DNA of 12,863 nucleotides from CAYOHP01 sp964403795 [NCBI: uncultured bacterium] (GCA_964403795.1 CAYOHP010000168.1:1-12863); one strand, 5' to 3'; numbered from the stretch's first letter, positions 1 through 7,050 are shown. A program made the numbers and translations. The notes: generated by a model not told the origin, from the sequence alone.

Positions 1-1108
1 GCAGCACGTTCATGTGGCCCGGCATGCGGCCGGCCACCGGGTGGACCGCGAAGCGGGTGGTGACGCCCCGGGCCTCGAGCAGCTCCGAGAGCTCCCGGAC
101 CTCGTGCTGGGCCTGGGCCACGGCCATGCCGTACCCGGGGACCACCACCACGGTCTGGGCGTAGCCGAGCATCACCGCCACGTCCTCGTGGGTGGCCGAG
201 CGGTAGGACAGGTCCTTGCCGCCGGCGGCCGCCGGGCCGCCCTCCGCCGCCGCCCCGAAGGCCCCGAACATCACGTTCCAGATGGACCGGTTCATGGCCT
301 TGCACATGATGTCGGTGAGGATGAGCCCGGAGGCCCCGACCAGGGCGCCCGAGGTGATCAGCACGTAGTTGCCCAGGGCGAACCCGGCCATCCCGGCGGC
401 GATCCCGGAGTACGAGTTCAGCAGGGCGATCACCACCGGCATGTCGGCGCCTCCGATGGGGAGGACCAGGAGCACCCCGAAGACCAGCGACAGGACCGAG
501 AGCAGGCCGAGCAGCATGGACGAGCCGCCGGACTCGATCAGGTAGGCCATGAGCGCCAACTGGCCCAGGAAGATCCCGGCGTTGACCAGGTTCTGGCCCG
601 GGTAGGTGACCGGGGCGGTGGTCATCAGCTCCTGCAGCTTGGCGAAGGCGAGGAGGCTCCCGGTCAGGGTCACGGCCCCGATCACGGTGCCGAGCAGGAC
701 GCTCAGGTGGGCGTCGAACGCCAGGGCGGCGACCCCCGAGGCCCGCGGTACCGCATCCGCCCTCATGAACTCGCCGATCGACACCAGGGCCGAGGCGGCG
801 CCGCCCAGGCCGTTCAGGAGCGCCACCATCTGCGGCATCTCGGTCATCTGGACCACCCGGGCGGCGTAGACGCCGATGCCCGCACCGATCGCCATGGCGA
901 TGCCCAGGGAGGAGAAGTCCAGGACGCTCCGGTCGAGCAGGGTGACCACGATCGCCAAGAGCATCCCCGTCGCCCCCACCATGTTCCCGTTGCGGGCGGT
1001 GGCGGGACTGGAGAGCCGCTTCAGGCCGATCACGAAGAGGGCGGTCGCGACCAGGTAGCCGAGCGGGATCAGGACCGGGCCGTGCTGGCGGAGCGTCTCG
1101 AAGCTCAC
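1..1108 (-). CDS. pntB: NAD(P)+ transhydrogenase subunit beta, partial (3' end beyond window)
   Basis: This is the membrane and NADP(H)-binding subunit of the proton-translocating transhydrogenase, which passes hydride from NADH to NADP+ using the proton gradient. 369 codons are visible against roughly 460 in the family, so about 90 C-terminal residues of the NADP domain lie outside the window. The N-terminal two thirds is a chain of hydrophobic helices (domain II) containing the conserved GGADMPVVIALLNSYSG at about residues 219-235. The NADP-domain motif VPGYGMAVAQAQ lies at about 323-334, and the visible part ends in the conserved GHMNVL. The start is GTG at 1108, chosen because its GTGA overlaps the stop of pntAB and a GGAGG sits 6 nt upstream (1115-1119), inside pntAB. 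The overlap implies translational coupling. The identification is secure; only the 3' end is missing. Confidence 0.96.
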   Translation of the reverse strand, partial: MSFETLRQHGPVLIPLGYLVATALFVIGLKRLSSPATARNGNMVGATGMLLAIVVTLLDRSVLDFSSLGIAMAIGAGIGVYAARVVQMTEMPQMVALLNGLGGAASALVSIGEFMRADAVPRASGVAALAFDAHLSVLLGTVIGAVTLTGSLLAFAKLQELMTTAPVTYPGQNLVNAGIFLGQLALMAYLIESGGSSMLLGLLSVLSLVFGVLLVLPIGGADMPVVIALLNSYSGIAAGMAGFALGNYVLITSGALVGASGLILTDIMCKAMNRSIWNVMFGAFGAAAEGGPAAAGGKDLSYRSATHEDVAVMLGYAQTVVVVPGYGMAVAQAQHEVRELSELLEARGVTTRFAVHPVAGRMPGHMNVL

Positions 1109-1407
1109 GAGCGTCCTCCCTGGGCGTCGCGCCGGAACATCTGGAGCATGCGGTCGGTGACCAGGAACCCGCCGACCACGTTGACCATGGCGAGCACCAC
1201 CGCCAACATCCCGAGCCAGTGGGGGATCCCGCCGTCCCGGGTGCCGGCGACCAGCAGGGCGCCGATCACGGCGATGCCGGAGATGGCGTTGGAACCCGAC
1301 ATCAGCGGGGTGTGCAGGGTGGGCGGCACCTTGTTGATGAGCTCGACGCCCAGGAACACCGAGAGCACGAAGATCCAGAGAGCGACCATGAATCCGCTCG
1401 GGGACAT
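1105..1407 (-). CDS. pntAB: NAD(P)+ transhydrogenase subunit alpha, part 2 (membrane segment)
   Basis: This 100-residue membrane protein supplies the first helices of the transhydrogenase proton channel (domain II). In organisms such as Rhodospirillum rubrum it is a separate gene, whereas in E. coli it is the C-terminal part of PntA. Three hydrophobic stretches are visible, at about residues 6-22, 41-55 and 63-83. They enclose the family's typical KVPPTLHTPLMSGSNAISG segment (about 26-44), followed by a basic tail. The start is ATG at 1405-1407, with GGAGG about 8 nt upstream in the 16-nt gap after pntAA. The stop overlaps the GTG start of pntB by four bases. Length and motif fit the family throughout, so this is a complete gene in an operon with its partners. 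Confidence 0.95.
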   Translation of the reverse strand: MSPSGFMVALWIFVLSVFLGVELINKVPPTLHTPLMSGSNAISGIAVIGALLVAGTRDGGIPHWLGMLAVVLAMVNVVGGFLVTDRMLQMFRRDAQGGRS

Positions 1408-1423
1408 GGGTTGCCTCCTCCGC

Positions 1424-2569
1424 CTACCCGAGCGCGGCCCGGGTGGCCTCGTGGACGACCTCGCCGTCGCGGGTGATACAGCTGCCCTTGACGATCTCGT
1501 CCTGGAAGTCGATCTTGAGTTCGCCCTTGGGCGCCAGCAGCTTCAGCAGCTCGAGCACGTTGCGGGCGTACATGCGGCTGGCGTGGACGGGCATGGTGGC
1601 CGGGAGGTTCGGGGGCCCAACGACCTTGACGCCCTCGACCTCGACCGTCTCCCCGGCCCGGGTCAGCTCGCAGTTGCCGCCGGCCTCGGCCGCCAGGTCC
1701 ATGACCACGCTGCCGGGCTTCATGGCGAGCACCATCTCCCGGGTCATCAGGCGGGGTGCGGGCTTGCCGGGGATCAACGCGGTGGTGATCACCACGTCGG
1801 CCTCGGCGATGAACTTCGTCAGGTGCTCCCGCTCCCGGGCCTGGCGGGCCTCGTCGAGCTGCTTGGCGTACCCGCCCGCGCCCTCGGCGTCCCCGGCCTC
1901 CTCGGGCATGTCGATGAAGGTCGCCCCCAGGCTGGCCACCTGCTCCTTGGTGGCCTTGCGGATGTCGTAGGCCCTGACCTGGGCACCCAGCCGGCGGGCC
2001 GTGGCGATGGCCTGGAGGCCGGCCACCCCGGCGCCCAGCACCACCACCTTGGCGGGAGGGATGGTGCCGGCCGCGGTGGTCAGCATGGGGAAGAACTTGG
2101 GCGACTCGCAGGCCGCCAGCAGCACGGCCTTGTAACCGGCCACGGTGGCCTGGGAAGAGAGGCTGTCCATGCTCTGGGCCCGGGAGATCCGGGGCACCTG
2201 GTCCATGGCGAGGGCGGTGACCTTGCGGGCCGCCAGACGGCCGACCAGTTCCTTGGCGGTGAGCGGGAACAGGTAGCCGACGAAGATCGAGCCCTCCTTC
2301 AGGAGGTCCACCTCGTGGCGCTCCCCGGAGAGCTGCCGGGGCGGTGCGACCTTGACCACCAGGTCGGCGGCACCCAGCAGGTCGGAGGCGCTCTCGATCA
2401 CTTCGGCGCCGGCCTCGCGATAGGCCGCGTCCGGGAAGCTGGCCCGGGTACCGGCGCCAGCCTGGACCGAGACCGACAGGCCCATCTTGACGAGTCGTTC
2501 GACGACATCAGGGGTGAGCCCGACCCGGGTCTCGCCGGGTGCGGTCTCGGTGGGAATGGCGAGCTTCAT
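1424..2569 (-). CDS. pntAA: NAD(P)+ transhydrogenase subunit alpha, part 1 (NAD-binding)
   Basis: This is the soluble NAD(H)-binding subunit (domain I) of the transhydrogenase; it docks on the cytoplasmic side and hands hydride to the PntB NADP domain. The protein has 381 residues, the usual size for a free-standing PntAA. The alanine dehydrogenase/transhydrogenase N-domain opens with KLAIPTETAPGETRVGLTP. RAQSMDSLSSQ lies at 130-140 and the Rossmann nucleotide motif GAGVAGL at 179-185. The mobile-loop region with GGYAKQL lies at about 232-238. A related substrate-binding fold is found in alanine dehydrogenase, but the following pntAB and pntB genes settle the identity. The start is ATG at 2567-2569; no good Shine-Dalgarno precedes it, and a TAGGAT box ends only 9 nt upstream, so the message may be nearly leaderless. 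Confidence 0.96.
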   Translation of the reverse strand: MKLAIPTETAPGETRVGLTPDVVERLVKMGLSVSVQAGAGTRASFPDAAYREAGAEVIESASDLLGAADLVVKVAPPRQLSGERHEVDLLKEGSIFVGYLFPLTAKELVGRLAARKVTALAMDQVPRISRAQSMDSLSSQATVAGYKAVLLAACESPKFFPMLTTAAGTIPPAKVVVLGAGVAGLQAIATARRLGAQVRAYDIRKATKEQVASLGATFIDMPEEAGDAEGAGGYAKQLDEARQAREREHLTKFIAEADVVITTALIPGKPAPRLMTREMVLAMKPGSVVMDLAAEAGGNCELTRAGETVEVEGVKVVGPPNLPATMPVHASRMYARNVLELLKLLAPKGELKIDFQDEIVKGSCITRDGEVVHEATRAALG

Positions 2570-2578
2570 GGGTACGGG

Positions 2579-2584
2579 ATCCTA
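2579..2584 (-). promoter_or_regulatory. Candidate -10 box of the pnt operon
   Basis: TAGGAT on the minus strand fits a TANNNT -10 element. It ends 9 nt before the pntAA ATG, so transcription would begin about 1-3 nt before the start codon. No clear -35 hexamer lies 16-18 nt further upstream. The assignment rests on position and the short box only and is tentative. Confidence 0.35.
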
Positions 2585-2650
2585 GCACGCCCGGTGCAGA
2601 GGTTTGTGGGAGCGTGCGCTTCTTCGCTGGGTCCACGCCGGGCTTCGGGT

Positions 2651-2656
2651 TACCCT
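2651..2656 (+). promoter_or_regulatory. Candidate -10 box of the prepilin operon
   Basis: TACCCT (TANNNT) ends 6 nt before the ATG of the first prepilin gene. The +1 position would fall at or next to the A of the start codon, and no Shine-Dalgarno sequence is present. This is the arrangement expected of a leaderless transcript. The -35 region is poor, so the call is tentative. Confidence 0.35.
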
Positions 2657-2662
2657 GGTCCC

Positions 2663-3262
2663 ATGCGGGAGCGCGACGCGGGGTCGGGACTCGGGGCAGG
2701 CGCCGCCCCTGACCGGGCGCGCGCGGGCCTCTCGCTCCTCGAGGTCGTGATCATCGCGGTCATCCTGGCCGTGGTCGGCGTTCCCCTGATGCAGGGGTTC
2801 GGGACCTTCACCCGCGGGATGCACCGCACCACCCGGCAGACCGCCGCGGTCTACGTCGGCCAGGCGGTGATGGAACAGATCAAGAGCCGGGTCGCCCTGT
2901 CTTCGGGTCCCGAGATCGACTTCTCGGACCTGGCCGAGGCCGGGGCCAGGGTGGCGACCCAGAACGACGGGGAGCGCAGCAAGTACTTCGTGCGCTTCGA
3001 GAACCTCCAGGGCACCCAGCTCCATGGCATCACCCGGGAGACCGACCCCGAACTCTTCCTCCAGCTCTCGCGCTTCGCCTGCGACGTGGTGGTCGACACC
3101 GCCTCGGCCTCCGGCTACCTCGACTCGGACGGCAACGGCGCCAACGAGAAGGACATGGCCGAGATCGGAGTCACCGTGAAGTGGGAGGCGCCCGGCGGGT
3201 CCATGCGGGAGACCTCGCTCTACACGCTGGTGACGGGCCTCAGGGCCGGGAGCCGGGAATGA
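2663..3262 (+). CDS. Prepilin-like protein with type IV methylation motif (PilV/GspI-like)
   Basis: This 199-residue protein has a class III (prepilin) signal. A 22-residue hydrophilic, Arg/Ala/Gly-rich leader ends in Gly22 and is followed by LSLLEVVIIAVILAVV, with the hallmark Glu at position +5 (Glu27). A prepilin peptidase would cut after Gly22 and methylate Leu23. The hydrophobic helix runs to about residue 45. Next comes an amphipathic stretch containing AVYVGQAVMEQIKSR, like the AxxLAxxxME region of PilV/GspI minor pilins. The rest is a globular domain with a DSDGNGANEKD loop that could bind calcium, although this is only a resemblance. The start at 2663 is the only one that gives a leader of ordinary length. 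The gene overlaps the next by ATGA. Its role would be a minor pilin or pseudopilin of a pilus or type II secretion system encoded elsewhere; the exact family is uncertain. Confidence 0.82.
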   Translation: MRERDAGSGLGAGAAPDRARAGLSLLEVVIIAVILAVVGVPLMQGFGTFTRGMHRTTRQTAAVYVGQAVMEQIKSRVALSSGPEIDFSDLAEAGARVATQNDGERSKYFVRFENLQGTQLHGITRETDPELFLQLSRFACDVVVDTASASGYLDSDGNGANEKDMAEIGVTVKWEAPGGSMRETSLYTLVTGLRAGSRE

Positions 3263-3870
3263 CCCGCGGCAGGCCCCACGGACCCTTCGAGGCGACCCGG
3301 GCGACCGCGCCCTTCGGCCGGGCTCGCGCCTCCCGGCCTTCCCCCCGACGCGGCTTCACGGTGGTCGAGATCCTGGTGGTGCTCCTGGTCATCGGGATCG
3401 TGATGGGGGCGGTCTGGACCCTGTTCGGGCACGGGGTCGGGACCTCGCGCCGGGTGGCCGGGACCCTGGATGCGCAGAAGACGCTCAGGGCCAAGTTCCA
3501 GGCGATGGTCCACGAGCTGCAGGGGGCCCGCAAGCTGTTCTTCCCGGCGCCCGGGGGCAAGAGCCAGGAAGGCGTCGGGTTCGTCGACCGTTCCGGCAAG
3601 GCGGTGATGTTCTACACCCGGATGGAAGGCGCCGAGCGGCTCCTCTACCGGGTCGACCTGAACGAGAAGACCAAGGAGGTCCTGGCCCGGGGCGTGGGCG
3701 AGTTCCGGGTCACCATCCCGGACCACCAGCTCGGCGAGGTGGCCCGGACGGTGAACCTCACCTTCGGCATGGAGGTCGAGGGCAGCGAGGACGAGGAAGG
3801 CGACAAGCGGGAGCTCCGCATGGCGACCAGCGTGACCCTGCGGGCGCTCGAGCAGCAGTATCCCGATTGA
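3259..3870 (+). CDS. Prepilin-like protein with type IV methylation motif (PilW/GspJ-like)
   Basis: This 203-residue protein is the partner of the preceding prepilin. Its ATG sits in the ATGA overlap (3259-3262), so translation is probably coupled. The leader is unusually long, 32 residues rich in Arg, Pro and Ala, and ends ...PRRG. It is followed by FTVVEILVVLLVIGIVMGAV, with Glu at +5 (Glu37). After the helix, LRAKFQAMVHELQGARKLFF resembles the region of PilW/GspJ minor pilins that follows the transmembrane helix. A beta-rich C-terminal half follows, with an acidic EGSEDEEGDKRE patch near the end. No other pilus or secretion gene lies within the window, so the machine it serves cannot be named. 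The prepilin assignment is firm; the GspJ/PilW subfamily is an inference. Confidence 0.82.
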   Translation: MTRGRPHGPFEATRATAPFGRARASRPSPRRGFTVVEILVVLLVIGIVMGAVWTLFGHGVGTSRRVAGTLDAQKTLRAKFQAMVHELQGARKLFFPAPGGKSQEGVGFVDRSGKAVMFYTRMEGAERLLYRVDLNEKTKEVLARGVGEFRVTIPDHQLGEVARTVNLTFGMEVEGSEDEEGDKRELRMATSVTLRALEQQYPD

Positions 3871-3879
3871 CCCGGAGCG

Positions 3880-3901
3880 GGGGCGGGTCCCGGCCCACCC
3901 C
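3880..3901. terminator. GC-rich stem-loop in convergent junction
   Basis: GGGGCGGG (3880-3887) and CCCACCCC (3894-3901) pair over 8 positions with one mismatch around a 6-nt loop. It lies between the stop of the second prepilin and the stop of the opposing gene, which are 41 nt apart. There is no T-tract on either strand, so a terminator role is inferred from position. Confidence 0.3.
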
Positions 3902-3911
3902 GGCGTCTCCC

Positions 3912-4727
3912 TCAGACCGGCGGTGCGGTGCCCAACCCCAGGGCGCCGAGCAGGGCCAGGGCGTCCCCGGAGCGCATCCCGTCCTCGGCTTCCCGGCCGA
4001 GTTCCAGGCAGCGGCCACGCCCGATCAGGCGGATCTCCCCCTCGGGACGCTCCAGCCGGCAGGCGAGGCGGGGCGATTCCGGGAGGTCGGGGTCACCCAC
4101 CGGCGCCGGGCGCAGGCCGACCCGGATCCCGTCCGCCACCCGCTCGCCCCCGTCCTTCCAGACCGTCGGCAAGGGCTCGATCCGGAAGGCCAGCGAGAGC
4201 ACCCGCCCGCCGGGGAGCCGGGCCTCCAGCCCCGCCTCGGCCCGGAGCGGGGCGAGGTGGACCCGGAGCGGGAACCCGGGGTCCAGCCAGGGCGAGACCG
4301 CCTGGACCAGTTCCATCATCAGGGCAGGCCGGTCGCGGAACACCGCCGCCTCGAGCTGGGACCGGGGCGAGCCGTCCCGGGCCCGGCGCTCGGTCCCGGT
4401 GGGCTCCCCCGGAGCGTTCCCGGGACCGGTCGGCCGGGCGGTCGCAAGGCCCACCGCGGCCACCACGGCAGCCGCGCCCGAGGCCATGACCGCTCCCCAG
4501 CCCATGAGCAGCCCGGCCAAACCTGCCAGGGTGGCGGCCCCCAGGCTGCGGGCGAGACCCGGGATCCCGGTCGCCCCTTGAACCGGATGCGGCAGCACCC
4601 AGGAGGCACTCGCCACCTCCCGCTCGAAACGGAGCAGCCTGGCCAGGACCTCCGGGGCGCCGGCCTCGACCCTGACCGAAACCCCTGCCCCCGGATGGGG
4701 GTCGGGGATCGGGAGTTCGGAGCCCAT
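3912..4727 (-). CDS. Hypothetical membrane-hairpin protein
   Basis: I do not recognise this 271-residue protein. The N-terminal 55 residues are soluble and include a short amphipathic helix (VLARLLRFEREVASASWV, about 27-44). Residues about 61-95 are hydrophobic and rich in Ala, Gly and Leu, probably two closely spaced membrane helices. A Pro/Gly/Arg linker (about 98-122) leads to a C-terminal domain of about 145 residues with alternating hydrophobic strands (for example RVLSLAFRIEPLPTVW at 175-190). Both soluble parts are likely on the same side of the membrane. The frame stays open upstream to 4964, but I chose ATG 4725-4727 because GAAGGAGGAGGGG lies directly before it and the upstream extension is Pro/Gly-rich and non-domain-like. 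It stands alone between oppositely oriented neighbours, so context gives no function. Confidence 0.72.
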   Translation of the reverse strand: MGSELPIPDPHPGAGVSVRVEAGAPEVLARLLRFEREVASASWVLPHPVQGATGIPGLARSLGAATLAGLAGLLMGWGAVMASGAAAVVAAVGLATARPTGPGNAPGEPTGTERRARDGSPRSQLEAAVFRDRPALMMELVQAVSPWLDPGFPLRVHLAPLRAEAGLEARLPGGRVLSLAFRIEPLPTVWKDGGERVADGIRVGLRPAPVGDPDLPESPRLACRLERPEGEIRLIGRGRCLELGREAEDGMRSGDALALLGALGLGTAPPV

Positions 4728-4878
4728 CCCCTCCTCCTTCGGTGGCCACGGCCCCGCGGGACCGGGTCCCGGGGGATCCCCGGGCCAAGCCGTGACGTCC
4801 CTGGAGCCTACCCCCAGGGGCCCCGGCGCACTGGCCCAAGACCCGCTCCCGACCGGCCCGGAAGCCCAATTCCATGAC

Positions 4879-4906
4879 TTGACGAGCCCGGGACGATCCC
4901 TATCCT
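4879..4906 (+). promoter_or_regulatory. Sigma-70-type promoter of the phospholipase-D-like gene
   Basis: TTGACG (4879-4884) and TATCCT (4901-4906) are separated by 16 nt, the best match to a housekeeping promoter in the window. Transcription would begin near 4913, leaving a leader of about 53 nt before the ATG at 4967. The AT-richer local sequence stands out from its surroundings. Confidence 0.6.
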
Positions 4907-4966
4907 GCTGGCGAACAAGGAAGGGGTCGGGTCCGGCTCCCGCCGGCCACCGTTCCCCAGGCACCG

Positions 4967-6583
4967 ATGCTCGTCGCCCGTCCGCTCCCGTTCCTGGTGG
5001 TCCTCGCCCTCCTGCTCGGCCTGGCCGGGCCGGGGGACGCCGCCCTGCCCCGCCGGAACGGGGCCGGGACCAAGGCCGCGGCGACCTCCGGACGGACCCC
5101 GGACCCCGCCCCTCCGCTCTCCCCCATCGACGATCCGGCCTGGGCCGCCGCCTCCCGGGCCGATGCGGTGGCCTCGGTCTTCGAGACCCTCAGGGTCGAC
5201 GGCGAGGGCTATTCCCGGGGCGCGGCCCGCGCCATCACCGACAACACCGAGGCCTGGTGGATCCGCTGGTTCCTGCTCAGCGAGGCCAAGCGCTCGATCG
5301 ACATCACCTACTTCATCGTGGAGCGCGACGTGTTCGGGCTCTCGCTGCTCGGACTGCTCGCCCAGAAGGCCCGCCAGGGCGTGAAGATCCGCTTCATGAT
5401 CGACTCCCGGGGCTCGAAGGACCTGGGCTCGGTGATGTGGGGCCGGGGCTACCTGAAGGAACTCTCGAAGAGCCGGAACGTCGACGTCCGGGTCTTCAAC
5501 CCGCTCCACCGGGCGATCCTCAGGCTCCCCAAGGACCTGCGCCACGTCATGGCCTCCAACCACGACAAGCTGGTGCTGGTCGACGACGAGTGGGTGCTGA
5601 CCGGGGGACGCAACATCGGCGTCGAGTACTTCGCGGATCCCCGGGACCGCAAGGATGCCTTCCGGGACACCGACATCCTGATGCGGGGCGCGGCCATCAC
5701 CGCCCGGGCCCGCCAGGCCTTCGACGAGGAGTTCCACCTCCTGAAGAACGACGAGGTGGAGGACCAGACCCATCGCTGGACCCCGGCCACCGCCAAGCTG
5801 GAACTCGCCCGCCAGGTGATGGACCGCTACCTCCGGGAGGGCACCTTCTGGTCCGAGTCCGCCATCGGCGAGAAGCTCCGGCCGCTGGCCCGCCAGCTCC
5901 ACGAGGAGCTCTCGGCGCTGCCCCGGCTCCCCGGTCTCCAGGGCTTCGACGCCTTCCCGGTCCACCGGGACCTGCCGGTGATGATGCTCGACAAGCACAG
6001 CCTGGCCAGGAACCGGCGCAACGACATCACCCCCAACCTGGTGCGCCTGATCGACGCCGCCGAACACCACATCGTGATGCAGAACCCCTACATCATCCTG
6101 ACCCGGGACATCGGCGAGGCCCTGAAGCGGGCCTCGGCCCGGGGGGTGGCGATCGTGATCCACACCAACGGGCCTGCCTCGACCGACAACCACTTCACCC
6201 AGGCCTTCTTCCTCCGGGACTGGAGGAAGATCCTCCGCGACATGCCCACGGCCCGGGTCTTCGCCATGCCGGGACCCAACCCGGTGCATGCCAAGGTCAC
6301 CCTGATCGACGACCGGGTGAGCGTGATCGGGACCTACAACATGGACCCCATGAGCCAGGCCATCAACAGCGAGGTGGTCTCGGTGATCCACGACCGGGAC
6401 TTCACCCGGGAGCACCGGCTGGCCATCGCCCGGGACCTGGCGGTCTCGACCGAGTACCGGATCCGGGTCCGTCCCGACGGCTCCACCGAGGTCCTCTGCG
6501 GCCCCGACGAGGAGCTCACCGGCTGGGCCAACTTCGTGACCCGCCTGCTCGGCAACCTGGGCTTCCTCAAGCGCTTGGTGTAG
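4967..6583 (+). CDS. Exported phospholipase D / cardiolipin synthase-like protein
   Basis: This 538-residue protein belongs to the phospholipase D superfamily, whose members hydrolyse or transfer phosphodiester-linked phosphatidyl groups through a covalent phosphohistidine. Two HxK(x)4D catalytic motifs are present: His199-Lys201-Asp206, followed by GGRNIG, and His441-Lys443-Asp448, followed by GTYNMD. The spacing is that of a two-lobed single-chain enzyme. Residues 1-25 form a signal peptide (basic start, Leu/Val-rich core, GPGDA before the likely cut), followed by a Pro/Gly/Ala-rich linker to about residue 55. It therefore acts in the periplasm or at the outer envelope. Bacterial cardiolipin synthases usually have N-terminal membrane helices rather than a cleavable signal, so this may be a secreted phospholipase or an unusual synthase; substrate cannot be read from the sequence. 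The Shine-Dalgarno is weak, and the start was chosen for the signal peptide. Confidence 0.9.
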   Translation: MLVARPLPFLVVLALLLGLAGPGDAALPRRNGAGTKAAATSGRTPDPAPPLSPIDDPAWAAASRADAVASVFETLRVDGEGYSRGAARAITDNTEAWWIRWFLLSEAKRSIDITYFIVERDVFGLSLLGLLAQKARQGVKIRFMIDSRGSKDLGSVMWGRGYLKELSKSRNVDVRVFNPLHRAILRLPKDLRHVMASNHDKLVLVDDEWVLTGGRNIGVEYFADPRDRKDAFRDTDILMRGAAITARARQAFDEEFHLLKNDEVEDQTHRWTPATAKLELARQVMDRYLREGTFWSESAIGEKLRPLARQLHEELSALPRLPGLQGFDAFPVHRDLPVMMLDKHSLARNRRNDITPNLVRLIDAAEHHIVMQNPYIILTRDIGEALKRASARGVAIVIHTNGPASTDNHFTQAFFLRDWRKILRDMPTARVFAMPGPNPVHAKVTLIDDRVSVIGTYNMDPMSQAINSEVVSVIHDRDFTREHRLAIARDLAVSTEYRIRVRPDGSTEVLCGPDEELTGWANFVTRLLGNLGFLKRLV

Positions 6584-6630
6584 GGAAGGCCGGGAGCCCG
6601 CGCCTCGTCCGGGTCCGGGCATCCGGGCCG

Positions 6631-6655
6631 CCAGGCGACCGTTCCCCGCGCCTGG
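6631..6655. terminator. Stem-loop abutting the stop of the FloA-like gene
   Basis: CCAGGCG (6631-6637) and CGCCTGG (6649-6655) form a perfect 7-bp stem with an 11-nt loop. On the minus strand it begins at the base after the TGA at 6656-6658. It also lies 47 nt downstream of the convergent phospholipase-D-like gene. No T-tract is visible, so it may terminate either transcript or only protect 3' ends. Confidence 0.4.
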
Positions 6656-7045
6656 TCAGCCGACCCGGGTCTCCTGGGTCGAGACCTTGACGTACTCGAG
6701 AGGGTCCACGCCCTTGGCGAGCATCTCGCCGAGCTTCCCGACCCCGACCCCGGTCTTCGCCAGCTTCGCCTCCACCGCGGCGCTGGCCAGCCTCTCCACG
6801 TCGAGCCCCCGGTAGAACCACGGGGCCAGCTCCTCGGGAGCCAATGGGACCCCGGTGGACTTCGCCAGCTCCACGGCCCGGGCCAGGGCCGAAGGGTCGC
6901 GCCCCCGCAGGCGGACCGCGTAGTACCCGAGCGGCGAGGCCGGCAGGCCGGCAGCCCGGGCATGGCTCCAGGCCTTCCACGGGAAGGTGACCGAGATCAC
7001 CCCGAGAGCCAGTGCCACGCCCGACACCACGGTGATCGGATCCAA
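6656..7045 (-). CDS. Short protein resembling the N-terminal region of flotillin-like FloA
   Basis: This 129-residue protein has one N-terminal membrane helix (about residues 5-22) that starts MDPI, as many FloA proteins do. A domain follows whose landmarks run parallel to the N-terminal region of FloA: VRLRGRDP (44-51) for FloA's MRLRRVxP, a Leu/Ala helix ending in KSTGVPLAPEELAPWFYRG (62-80) for KAGLxxxxxxLExHYLAGG, LDVERLASAAVEA (81-93) for xVDRVVNALIAA, and DPLEYVKVSTQ (114-124) for DVLEAVQMSVNP. FloA is about 330 residues; here the SPFH (flotillin) core and coiled coil are entirely missing, and a stop follows directly. The start is TTG 7043-7045, supported by AGGAGGAGGA five nt upstream and by the MDPI match. 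It may be a stand-alone relative of the FloA N-terminal module or a decayed FloA. Similarity is judged by eye from memory. Confidence 0.7.
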   Translation of the reverse strand: MDPITVVSGVALALGVISVTFPWKAWSHARAAGLPASPLGYYAVRLRGRDPSALARAVELAKSTGVPLAPEELAPWFYRGLDVERLASAAVEAKLAKTGVGVGKLGEMLAKGVDPLEYVKVSTQETRVG

Positions 7046-7050
7046 GCGGG

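Noticed and set aside
14-2662. Very long plus-strand open frame running into the first prepilin gene
   Set aside because: It is antisense to the transhydrogenase genes, its translation is His/Gly/Asp/Arg-rich low complexity, and the true gene starts at the ATG at 2663 with a normal prepilin leader.
3867-4877. Plus-strand open frames opposite the 3912-4727 gene
   Set aside because: They are Pro/Arg/Gly-rich without hydrophobic patterning and lack a ribosome binding site, while the minus-strand frame has a strong one and a plausible membrane hairpin.
4728-4964. N-terminal extension of the 3912-4727 protein to 4964
   Set aside because: The extension is Pro/Gly/Trp-rich, overlaps the promoter of the neighbouring gene, and an excellent Shine-Dalgarno lies directly before ATG 4727.
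4792-6690. Long open frames on both strands across the phospholipase-D-like gene
   Set aside because: Only the 4967-6583 frame carries the two HKD motifs and a signal peptide; the others are GC-driven shadows.
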